A stretch of DNA of 5,890 bases from JBFMAE01 sp040756085 (GTDB lineage: Bacteria; Desulfobacterota; BSN033; UBA1163): contig JBFMAE010000007.1 in NCBI GenBank assembly GCA_040756085.1, positions 1 through 5,890 of the forward strand, given 5' to 3'. Of the stretch, positions 1 to 5,759 are shown piece by piece (the stretch's first letter is position 1; every line of letters begins with the position of its first letter). Position numbers and translations under genes: made by a program. The notes under the pieces are model-generated. The model had not been told where the DNA came from. It ran no database searches and was given only the letters and a program-made list of their open reading frames with translations.

Positions 1-579
1 GAGATCCTTTCTCTGGAAAGGATTGTGTAGGATTTTTCACTTGACGCCATTTCAAAAAGCGCCCCTATCTTCAATCGTAAAAAACTGGAGTGGCTGAACA
101 CCCTCCATATACGGAAACAAGGCCAAGCCCGGCTTTCTGAACTATTGATTCCCTATCTTGAAAAGGCCGGTCTCAACATCAGCCATATCAATCGCAACCA
201 CCTTAACCAAATCTTTGAGGTCCTGAAAGATAATCTGGTGGTCCTCTCCCAGATTGAAGAATATCTAGGTATCTTCTTCGATGAAAAGTTCATCTTTGAG
301 GAGGAAGCCCGAACCTTCTTAATGGACTCTAAAAACCGGGAGACTCTCCGTAATGCCCTTGGAGTGCTGGAGGCCTCCTCTGAGATCACTGCCGAGGCCT
401 TGCCATCTCTCCTGTCTCAACTGGAAAAGAAGACGGGACGGAAAGGGAAAAATCTCTTTGCGCCCCTTCGAGCAGGAATCACCGGAAAAATGATAGGACC
501 TGAGCTGACAAAAACCCTTCCCCTCCTTGGAAAGAAGAGGATCATGAAACGATTGAAAATGGCACTTGCTCTTTCTTAA
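1..579 (+). CDS. gltX: Glutamyl-tRNA synthetase, C-terminal part, with in-frame TAG
   Basis: This is the 3' part of a class I glutamyl-tRNA synthetase, the cytoplasmic enzyme that charges tRNA-Glu with glutamate; the catalytic half lies upstream of the window. In frame 1 the translation starts EILSLERIV, meets a stop at 28-30, then continues DFSLDAISKSAPIFN and KLEWLN. This matches the linker of the family, where the phrase around 'FDxxKLxWLN' precedes the helical anticodon-binding domain. The end, with PLRAGITG and LLGKKRIMKRL, is the usual C-terminus of the family, closed by TAA. No other stop interrupts the frame for about 550 bases, so the break is recent, read through, or a sequence error. 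Protein similarity on both sides is in the same frame, so a frameshift is not the explanation. A TTG at 145 opens a shorter frame but sits inside the domain and is not a credible start. gltX directly before cysS is a plausible housekeeping pairing. Identity is confident; functional state is not. Confidence 0.88.
28..30 (+). other. In-frame TAG codon inside gltX
   Basis: The codon lies between ERIV and DFSL, where family members usually carry a charged or polar residue before an acidic residue and Phe. One substitution from GAG, AAG or CAG would produce TAG. The frame is coherent before and after it. A nonsense mutation, a consensus error, or recoding of TAG are all possible. Confidence 0.8.
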
Positions 580-587
580 TGAATCAT

Positions 588-660
588 AATCAAATCCCCC
601 TTAATCCCCCAAAAGATCTCTCCTCCCCCTGCGGGAGGGGATAAAAGGGAGGGGGAGATG
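588..660. repeat. C-rich composite palindromic repeat
   Basis: A tandem of AATCCCCC units (about 595-610) is followed by a C-rich/G-rich palindrome. Bases 619-627 (TCTCCTCCC) can pair with 633-641 (GGGAGGGGA) around a 5-base loop, giving 9 pairs with one G-T wobble, and a second G-rich arm (647-657) could pair with the same C-rich side. It starts only about 10 bases after the gltX stop. The look is that of dispersed intergenic repeats common in Desulfobacterota genomes (from memory). It might attenuate transcription, but no T-run follows it. Confidence 0.6.
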
Positions 661-740
661 GTAGAGGAAGAGATATATTATCATTTTCATCGTTTGCGGT
701 TAACTTTATCCATTATGAGAAATTTACCCCATATAATCCC

Positions 741-833
741 GAAAGCCCCAGGCTTCAGACTGGGGATGAAGGCAATTTCAAATCTGAAGATAAAGAAAAG
801 CTCCATCCTTTAGGACGGGGATATACGGGGTTT
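741..833 (+). repeat. Two related hairpins resembling IS200/IS605 ends
   Basis: Hairpin A pairs 746-751 (CCCCAG) with 760-765 (CTGGGG) around a TTCA-containing loop and is followed by ATGAAGGC. Hairpin B pairs 801-808 with 813-820 (one A-C mismatch, one wobble) around a TTTA loop and is followed by ATATACGGGG. The blocks 744-778 and 799-833 align without gaps at about 22 of 35 positions, with different but still pairing stem bases, so they are diverged copies of one structure. The shape 'AAGCYCC, hairpin, GGGGAT' recalls IS200/IS605 terminal hairpins and the end of TnpB guide RNAs (recalled, not searched). No transposase frame is nearby, so this would be a remnant or a small non-autonomous element. 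It ends less than 20 bases before the cysS start. Confidence 0.4.
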
Positions 834-850
834 ACTTTAAGGATGAATCT

Positions 851-2377
851 ATGACCATACGCATCTACAATACCTTGACAGGTAAGAAAGAGGATTTTGT
901 TCCGCTTCATGAGAAAAAGGTGGGGATGTATGTCTGTGGGGTCACGGTCTATGACCTCTGCCACATTGGTCATGCCCGGGCTGCCATTGTCTTCGATACG
1001 ATCTATCGCTATTTCCGGTATCGGGGATATGAAGTGACTTTTGTTCGCAATTTTACCGACATCGACGACAAGATCATCAAGCGTGCCAACGAAGAAAATG
1101 TGGACTTCAAAACCATTGCCGAAAAATACATTCAAGAATTTAACATCGACATGGGGGGCCTCGGTTTGGAAAAACCTTCCGTTGAACCCAAGGCGACTGC
1201 ACATCTCCCAGAAATGATCCAGCTAATTTCCACCCTCATCGAAAAGGGATTTGCTTATGAGAGTGGTGGCGATGTCTTCTTCGCTGTGGAGAGATTTAAA
1301 GACTACGGGAAACTCTCCAAGAGGAATTTAGAGGAATTGCAGGCCGGTGTCCGTATCGAGATTGACGAAAAGAAAAAAAACCCGCTCGATTTTGCTCTCT
1401 GGAAAAGGAGCAAACCCGGAGAGCCCTACTGGGAAAGCCCGTGGGGAAAGGGAAGACCGGGCTGGCATATCGAATGCTCAGTCATGAGCCAGAAATATCT
1501 CGGGGAAACCTTTGACATCCATGGAGGTGGGAAAGACCTCATCTTTCCTCATCATGAAAATGAGATCGCCCAATCCGAAGCCGCCACGGGGAAACCTTTT
1601 GTCCGGTACTGGATTCACAATGGCTTTGTCAACATCAATAAAGAGAAGATGTCAAAATCCATCGGAAATATTTTAACCGTCAAAGAAATCCTCAAGAATT
1701 GGTACCCAGAGGTTATTCGGCTCTTTCTTCTCTCTCAACATTACCGGAGTCCGGTCGATTTCTCAGAGGATAGCCTCATCGAGGCAAAGACAGGATTGGA
1801 CCGGTTTTATACGACTCTAAAAGCAACTAAAGACGAAATCACAGAAGTCCCCTACCCCTTGATGAGGGAGGGCTTGCCCCGTGGAGTAATGAAACCTACT
1901 CCACAGGGTGAAGGTGGGGGTGGCCGTTCCTCCATTCCCAATGAATGCTGTCAAGCCATCAATTCCTTCCCGTCCCGATTTGAAGAAGCGATGGACGATG
2001 ACTTCAACACGGCTCAGACCATAGGATATTGCTATGACCTCCTACGACATATGAATAGCCTTCTGGACATTTCGAAAGGCCGTCCCACTGAAGAGATCGT
2101 TTCACTCCTTAAAAAGGGTTTTGACCACCTGGTCAATATGGGAGAGGTATTTGGACTCTTCCGGGAGGATCCGGAGACCTATCTCGCCCGTCGGAGAAAA
2201 GAGGGGCTTAAAAAATTGAACCTCTCGGAGGAAGAAATCCTCCGATCCATTGAGGAGAGGAATGTCGCCAGGAAAGAGAAGAACTGGAAAAAGGCTGACG
2301 AGATCCGGAATGATCTCCTCTCTAAGGGAATTACGTTGGAGGATACTCTCTCCGGAACCAATTGGAAATTAAAATAA
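851..2377 (+). CDS. cysS: Cysteinyl-tRNA synthetase
   Basis: This cytoplasmic class I enzyme attaches cysteine to tRNA-Cys using ATP. The HIGH signature is residues 38-41 and KMSKS is 266-270. The zinc site that selects the cysteine thiol is intact: C29, C209, H234 and E238. The helical region follows with RFEEAMDDDFNTA, and the C-terminus has the usual KKADEIRNDLLSKGITLEDT and GTNW phrases. At 508 residues it is longer than the roughly 460-490 usual for bacteria. The excess lies between LDRFYTTLKAT and RFEEAMDDD, where a segment rich in Pro and Gly (about residues 334-359) coincides with a palindromic DNA element. This loop joins the KMSKS-side region to the helical bundle and likely tolerates insertion. 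The ATG is set by the MTIRIYNTLTG N-terminus and by AAGG at 839-842, 8 bases upstream. No T-box leader or clear promoter was found. Confidence 0.97.
   Translation: MTIRIYNTLTGKKEDFVPLHEKKVGMYVCGVTVYDLCHIGHARAAIVFDTIYRYFRYRGYEVTFVRNFTDIDDKIIKRANEENVDFKTIAEKYIQEFNIDMGGLGLEKPSVEPKATAHLPEMIQLISTLIEKGFAYESGGDVFFAVERFKDYGKLSKRNLEELQAGVRIEIDEKKKNPLDFALWKRSKPGEPYWESPWGKGRPGWHIECSVMSQKYLGETFDIHGGGKDLIFPHHENEIAQSEAATGKPFVRYWIHNGFVNINKEKMSKSIGNILTVKEILKNWYPEVIRLFLLSQHYRSPVDFSEDSLIEAKTGLDRFYTTLKATKDEITEVPYPLMREGLPRGVMKPTPQGEGGGGRSSIPNECCQAINSFPSRFEEAMDDDFNTAQTIGYCYDLLRHMNSLLDISKGRPTEEIVSLLKKGFDHLVNMGEVFGLFREDPETYLARRRKEGLKKLNLSEEEILRSIEERNVARKEKNWKKADEIRNDLLSKGITLEDTLSGTNWKLK
1849..1922. repeat. Palindromic element inserted in frame within cysS
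   Basis: Bases 1881-1888 (GTGGAGTA) pair perfectly with 1897-1904 (TACTCCAC) around an 8-base loop. After one C-A mismatch the stem continues with 1877-1879 against 1906-1908. Outer arms are C-rich on the left (1849-1860, CCCCTACCCCTT) and G-rich on the right (1911-1923, AAGGTGGGGGTGG), in roughly complementary order. It translates without stops into PYPLMREGLPRGVMK and PTPQGEGGGG, a low-complexity stretch unlike synthetase sequence. The C-rich/G-rich outer arms resemble the intergenic repeat near 615-660. Exact borders are estimated, since no empty-site sequence is available here. Confidence 0.65.
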
Positions 2378-2391
2378 TAACCACTCCACTT

Positions 2392-2453
2392 ATTTTAGAT
2401 TTCAGATTTTACCTGGCTGTCGCAGGCGCATTCCGAAATCCGCAATTTAAAAT
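2392..2453. repeat. 62-bp imperfect inverted repeat between convergent genes
   Basis: The arm 2392-2410 and the reverse complement of 2435-2453 agree at 15 of 19 bases. Between them lies a small inner palindrome, CCTG at 2412-2415 against CAGG at 2423-2426. It fills the space between the cysS stop and the stop of the minus-strand small gene, so it could end transcription from both sides, although the AT-rich arms are not followed by a clean T-run. It may equally be a dispersed repeat. Confidence 0.5.
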
Positions 2454-2455
2454 TC

Positions 2456-2572
2456 CTATTCCCTTTTCAACCATCGGATCAATAAATTCACTTGGGTGGT
2501 GAGATAGGAAACCATAATTATCAGAATCACCAACAGAAAGGTATTGGTATTGACGATCCATAAAATATTCAT
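2456..2572 (-). CDS. Small single-span membrane protein, 38 residues
   Basis: I do not recognise this as a named family. The reading frame encodes 38 residues starting MNILWIVNTNTFLLV and ending IRWLKRE, closed by TAG. Residues 11-32 form one continuous hydrophobic helix, and the basic cluster R33, K36, R37 follows it, which predicts the C-terminus in the cytoplasm. The ATG at 2572 is chosen because an AAGGGGG ribosome-binding sequence (minus strand, about 2579-2585) lies 6 bases upstream. A strong promoter-like pair is placed about 40 bases before the start on the same strand. The start signal, membrane helix, charge bias and promoter together argue for a real gene, though its length alone would be unremarkable by chance. 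It runs divergently from comM and converges on cysS. A possible role is as a small membrane regulator or accessory subunit, but nothing in the sequence shows which. Confidence 0.45.
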   Translation of the reverse strand: MNILWIVNTNTFLLVILIIMVSYLTTQVNLLIRWLKRE

Positions 2573-2612
2573 TTCCAGCCCCCTTTCACCCCACTCCACT
2601 CCTTTTTATTCC

Positions 2613-2641
2613 AGTATGACGATGGCTTCTTGCCTTGTCAA
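2613..2641 (-). promoter_or_regulatory. Sigma70-type promoter for the small membrane protein gene
   Basis: On the minus strand a perfect TTGACA (2641-2636) is followed, after exactly 17 bases, by CATACT (2618-2613), which matches 4 of 6 positions of the -10 consensus. The expected transcript start near 2606 leaves a leader of about 33 bases containing the AAGGGGG sequence before the ATG at 2572. Confidence 0.5.
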
Positions 2642-2651
2642 GTTTTTAAAA

Positions 2652-2693
2652 ATCAGTAGTTAGCTATCAGCAATCAGCTATCAGCCATAAGCC
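2652..2693. repeat. Heptanucleotide tandem repeat, six units
   Basis: Six adjoining 7-bp units read ATCAGTA, GTTAGCT, ATCAGCA, ATCAGCT, ATCAGCC and ATAAGCC. The three central units match ATCAGCN exactly and the outer ones are degenerate. The array lies between the two outward-facing -35 boxes of the divergent promoters at 2636-2641 and 2705-2710. It resembles short tandem heptamer repeats known from several bacterial groups. Confidence 0.7.
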
Positions 2694-2704
2694 AATATTT
2701 TCCC

Positions 2705-2733
2705 TTGTCTGACTGTTGCATTTTTGATATAAA
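2705..2733 (+). promoter_or_regulatory. Sigma70-type promoter for comM
   Basis: TTGTCT at 2705-2710 (4 of 6 consensus matches) is separated by 17 bases from TATAAA at 2728-2733 (5 of 6). Transcription would begin near 2740, only a few bases before the comM ATG at 2743, so the message would be nearly leaderless. Only a weak GGGG at 2735-2738 could serve as a ribosome-binding site, and it would lie upstream of the transcript start. Confidence 0.45.
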
Positions 2734-2742
2734 TGGGGCCAA

Positions 2743-4275
2743 ATGTTAGCCCGGGTCTTGAGCAGTGCCGTTTTTGGAATCGATGCCTATGTGGTGGAAG
2801 TGGAGATAGACATCGCTCAGGGCCTTCCTGCCTTTGCAACCGTGGGCCTTCCTGAAGGCGCAGTCAAGGAATCGAAGGATAGGGTCAAGGCGGCCATCAA
2901 GAACTGTGGTTACGACTTTCCCTCACGACGGATCACTGTCAATCTTGCTCCGGCCGATATCAAGAAGGAAGGGGCAGCTTTCGACCTCCCCATGGCCATT
3001 GGCATCTTAGCGGCGACAGAAGTGGTTCAGAAGGGAAGACTGGATCGTTACTTCATCCTGGGTGAACTCTCCCTCGATGGACAGGTCAAACCCATTAAAG
3101 GAACGCTCCCGATCGCTGTGACAGCGAGAGATGCAGGGTTTCGGGGAATTTTACTTCCCAGAGGAAATTCAAGAGAAGCTGCCGTGGTCAAAGGGATCGA
3201 CGTATTGCCGCTGGATAACCTCTCTGACTGTGTCGAATTTCTAAATGGAAATCTTCACATCGATCCAGTGGAAGTCGATCTCGATCAGATATTTAAAACA
3301 GAATTAAACTATCCAGTCGATTTTAATGACGTGAAAGGCCAGGAGCATGTGAAGCGCTGTCTGGAGGTGGCTGCCGCAGGAGGCCACAATGTGATCATGA
3401 TCGGCCCACCGGGTTCTGGAAAGACGATGTTGGCGAAAAGACTCCCCACGATCCTTCCGGATATGAATTTTGAGGAAAGCCTCGAAACCACCAAAATCCA
3501 TAGCGTGATGGGACTGATTCCAGCAGGCAGTTCCCTCATCGTCACCCGGCCCTACCGCAATCCCCATCATACCATCTCCGATGCAGGCCTGATCGGAGGA
3601 GGACAGATCCCTAAGCCGGGAGAGGTCAGCCTTTCACATAACGGGGTTCTTTTCCTGGACGAACTACCCGAATTTAAAAAGAATGTTTTAGAGGTGATGC
3701 GCCAACCCTTAGAAGAGGAAAGGGTGACGATCTCTCGGGCCGCCACCTCCCTTACCTACCCTGCTCGTTTTATGCTGGTCGCAGCGATGAATCCCTGCCC
3801 CTGCGGTTATTACAGCGATCCCAATAATGAATGCACCTGCACCATCCCCCAGATTCAACGGTATCGCTCGAAGATCTCCGGTCCTCTGATGGACCGAATC
3901 GATATTCATATTGAAGTCCCGGCAGTGAAGTATCGTGATCTGGCAAGTCGGGAATCAGGAGAATCTTCTCGAGAGATTAAAAAACGCATTGATGCTGCCC
4001 GGAGGATTCAGCTCGATCGTTTCAAGGGGATGAAAATCTACTGCAATGCCCAGATGACGAACCGCCATATCAAGAAGGTCTGCCAGATTGATGAGGCCAG
4101 CCAGAGGCTTTTGGAGATGGCCATTGATAAGTTTGGACTGAGCGCCAGGGCTTATACGCGCATATTAAAGGTGGCTCGAACCATTGCCGACCTGGGGAAC
4201 CGGGAAAATATCCAACCCGCCCATCTCTCCGAATCCATCCAGTATCGCACCTTGGATCGAAACCTGACAGGATAA
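2743..4275 (+). CDS. comM: ComM/YifB family AAA+ ATPase (Mg-chelatase-like)
   Basis: This is a complete ComM (YifB) protein of 510 residues, close to the family's usual length. In Vibrio cholerae ComM is a hexameric helicase that drives branch migration when incoming DNA is integrated during natural transformation; the family is also widespread in bacteria not known to be transformable, so its role here is less certain. Residues about 1-170 form the N-terminal ChlI domain with a Lon-protease-like fold, starting MLARVLSSAVFGIDAYVVEV. The AAA+ module has Walker A GPPGSGKT at 221-228, Walker B LFLDE at 303-307, and the MDRIDIHIEV region with R385. A four-cysteine cluster, C352, C354, C364 and C366, is typical of the family and may bind metal (inference). 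The C-terminal domain includes LSARAYTRILKVARTIADL around 466-484. The ATG is fixed by the family N-terminus. It lies alone on its strand after cysS and ends facing the minus-strand genes. Confidence 0.96.
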   Translation: MLARVLSSAVFGIDAYVVEVEIDIAQGLPAFATVGLPEGAVKESKDRVKAAIKNCGYDFPSRRITVNLAPADIKKEGAAFDLPMAIGILAATEVVQKGRLDRYFILGELSLDGQVKPIKGTLPIAVTARDAGFRGILLPRGNSREAAVVKGIDVLPLDNLSDCVEFLNGNLHIDPVEVDLDQIFKTELNYPVDFNDVKGQEHVKRCLEVAAAGGHNVIMIGPPGSGKTMLAKRLPTILPDMNFEESLETTKIHSVMGLIPAGSSLIVTRPYRNPHHTISDAGLIGGGQIPKPGEVSLSHNGVLFLDELPEFKKNVLEVMRQPLEEERVTISRAATSLTYPARFMLVAAMNPCPCGYYSDPNNECTCTIPQIQRYRSKISGPLMDRIDIHIEVPAVKYRDLASRESGESSREIKKRIDAARRIQLDRFKGMKIYCNAQMTNRHIKKVCQIDEASQRLLEMAIDKFGLSARAYTRILKVARTIADLGNRENIQPAHLSESIQYRTLDRNLTG

Positions 4276-4349
4276 AAAATGAGAGATTAGTGGTGTAACA
4301 CATCCCACATTTCAAGAGCTATTGCCACCGTCAACTTAACCCTGATTGT

Positions 4350-4388
4350 TGCAAAAAATTAAATAATCCAGCAGACAGGAATGCTGGA
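4350..4388 (-). terminator. Probable intrinsic terminator of the radical SAM gene
   Basis: Read on the minus strand, a 7-bp stem TCCAGCA/TGCTGGA (4388-4382 with 4373-4367, 8-base loop) is followed by the T-rich tail TTATTTAATTTTTT. It lies about 85 bases after the radical SAM stop codon. The stem is short and the T-run is interrupted, so efficiency is uncertain. No comparable signal was found for comM on the + strand in this gap. Confidence 0.45.
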
Positions 4389-4472
4389 AAAGCTTTCCTT
4401 GTGGGGATGTCCAAATTGCCTCCCTTTGCCATCTCTATCATTGAAAGAGACAACAATACATGATTTCAGGCC

Positions 4473-5588
4473 TCAAATACCATAAGCCTTGTAGCAGGTT
4501 TGACATACCTCTGGGAAAGGAGGGGGAACTTTCGTAACTTCCTCTTTCATGTCCGAAGGCCTGATATTGGAAAAGATGTCCAAAAGTTGCACCATATCTC
4601 TTTCAGCCTTCTTTCTTTCTTCAAAGATCCCCCTGAACTTCTTATAGGATTCTTTGTTCAAGACCGCAAGCAAATCTTCCTCCTTGATATTCCCAAAGGA
4701 AGTCTGGGGAACCATGGACTCTTTATTCATGAAGATTCTGGGGATATCCCCTTTTTTGGGGATTCGGAGATAGTGACACGGAGCCACGGAGCCATCGACA
4801 GAGAAAAAAACGTTCCTGGGTGGATTGGCTTCGCAGACGCGTTGCTCTTCGACCTTGAGGGGGTAAGTTTTCACCAGAATGCGTAGCGCTTTGCTAAGGC
4901 GATGGATCTCATCGATACTTTGCTGAAATGCGGCGGTTGGGGATTCATGATAAAAGGCTCGAAGGATATTCCACCTCTCATCCGGTAGATAATCCAGATT
5001 CGTGAAGATCACCTCATCCACCCCTAATTTGGCGGCCAGGGGGACGAGACTGGGGAGCTCTTTCATATTGAGCCGGGTCATGGGAAAGGAGATCTTTACG
5101 GTGGGTGTCTTGTGATGTAGTTTATTTTTTAATTGAATGAATCCCGTGATTTGTTTCAGGATTCTCTCGAAATCAGCTCCCGCAGGCAGGCCTTCCTGAA
5201 TCCCCTGCGTTGCCAATTCCACGGATACGACGATGAGATCAAGGCCTGCCATCAGCAACTGGTGGGAAAGGTCCTCGGTCAAACGAATGCCGTTCGTGGT
5301 CAGACTGGTCAAACACCCGTTCTTTTTAGCCAGGTGAAGCATGGGAATGATATTCTCATTCTCCATAGGTTCTCCCCATCCGCGGAGGGAAACCCACTTG
5401 GTCAAATGGAAATACTGGCCTATCTCTTGAAAGGTCCCCATGGACATATTCTGAAAGTCCCACTGTTCTGCGAAAACGGCCCGCGGACATACCTGACATT
5501 CCAAAGAGCTATAAGTGGACACTTCAATTTGAAATACCTCGAAATCCCGATGTTCTCTATTGAGGATTCTGGCCAGCTTTTTCAGCAT
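4473..5588 (-). CDS. Radical SAM/SPASM-type protein with altered cluster motif
   Basis: This 371-residue protein has the layout of radical SAM/SPASM enzymes, which use a 4Fe-4S cluster to cleave S-adenosylmethionine. The expected CX3CX2C motif aligns with SSLECQVCPR, so C31 and C34 are present but the first ligand is S27 (codon AGC, one base from TGC). The SAM-contact motif GWGEP is at 70-74 and TTNG at 97-100, with a barrel-like pattern to about 240. The C-terminal region has C252, then DGSVAPC ending at C271, the FGNI phrase at 298-301, and PEVCQTC giving C362 and C365, which would hold one auxiliary cluster. The ATG at 5588 follows an in-frame stop two codons upstream; no convincing ribosome-binding site precedes it. 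The substrate cannot be named; SPASM proteins include peptide modifiers and anaerobic sulfatase activators. It lies about 170 bases downstream of a dehydrogenase end on the same strand, possibly a related unit. Family is confident, activity doubtful. Confidence 0.88.
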   Translation of the reverse strand: MLKKLARILNREHRDFEVFQIEVSTYSSLECQVCPRAVFAEQWDFQNMSMGTFQEIGQYFHLTKWVSLRGWGEPMENENIIPMLHLAKKNGCLTSLTTNGIRLTEDLSHQLLMAGLDLIVVSVELATQGIQEGLPAGADFERILKQITGFIQLKNKLHHKTPTVKISFPMTRLNMKELPSLVPLAAKLGVDEVIFTNLDYLPDERWNILRAFYHESPTAAFQQSIDEIHRLSKALRILVKTYPLKVEEQRVCEANPPRNVFFSVDGSVAPCHYLRIPKKGDIPRIFMNKESMVPQTSFGNIKEEDLLAVLNKESYKKFRGIFEERKKAERDMVQLLDIFSNIRPSDMKEEVTKVPPPFPEVCQTCYKAYGI

Positions 5589-5660
5589 ATTCTATTCGTC
5601 AAAGGTTGAATAATGCAAAGAGCCTATTGGTGTAGCACAAAAACATGATCATCGTTCGTG

Positions 5661-5680
5661 CCTGTCTGGCTGCAGGCAGG
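5661..5680. repeat. Short dispersed hairpin (CCTG/CAGG type)
   Basis: CCTGTCTG at 5661-5668 pairs with CAGGCAGG at 5673-5680 around the loop GCTG, giving 8 pairs including one G-T wobble. Its centre shares CTGGCTG and GCAGGC with the core of the inverted repeat near 2413-2427. The gap 5589-5759 holds this hairpin, the possible terminator and no gene. Confidence 0.5.
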
Positions 5681-5696
5681 GGTGAAGGTCCCGCCA

Positions 5697-5726
5697 TGAA
5701 AAATGGTTAGAAAATGATTGCTAACC
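5697..5726 (-). terminator. Possible weak terminator after the dehydrogenase gene
   Basis: On the minus strand GGTTAG (5726-5721) pairs with CTAACC (5710-5705) around a 10-base loop and is followed by ATTTTTC. It starts 34 bases after the stop codon of the dehydrogenase. The 6-bp stem and five-T tail make it a marginal signal; partial read-through into the radical SAM gene would be possible. Confidence 0.3.
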
Positions 5727-5759
5727 CGCCGTGGGCCATGAGATCGCTTTGGGCATCTT

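Noticed and set aside
1..60. A frameshift as the cause of the break in gltX
   Set aside because: The translation before and after the TAG matches the family in the same frame, and the other two frames give no similarity.
145..579. A separate 144-residue gene starting at TTG 145
   Set aside because: The gltX similarity continues upstream of 145 in the same frame, back to the window edge, so 145 is internal.
661..850. T-box or other cysteine-responsive leader before cysS
   Set aside because: No T-box consensus or specifier stem was found; the hairpins present look more like insertion-element ends.
755..1204. 149-codon minus-strand open frame over the cysS start
   Set aside because: It lies mostly opposite cysS, whose protein motifs are unambiguous, and its translation shows no domain-like pattern.
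2652..2693. CRISPR array
   Set aside because: The units are 7 bp and directly adjoining, with no spacers.
3304..3570. Minus-strand open frames opposite the comM Walker region
   Set aside because: They are opposite a strongly conserved coding region and have no recognisable content.
4276..4349. A terminator for comM on the + strand
   Set aside because: No stem followed by a T-run is visible on the + strand; the hairpin at 4367-4388 has its T-rich tail only on the minus strand.
5133..5609. 158-codon + strand open frame opposite the radical SAM gene
   Set aside because: The minus strand carries the recognisable family motifs; this frame and the one at 4500-4886 are complementary-strand artefacts.
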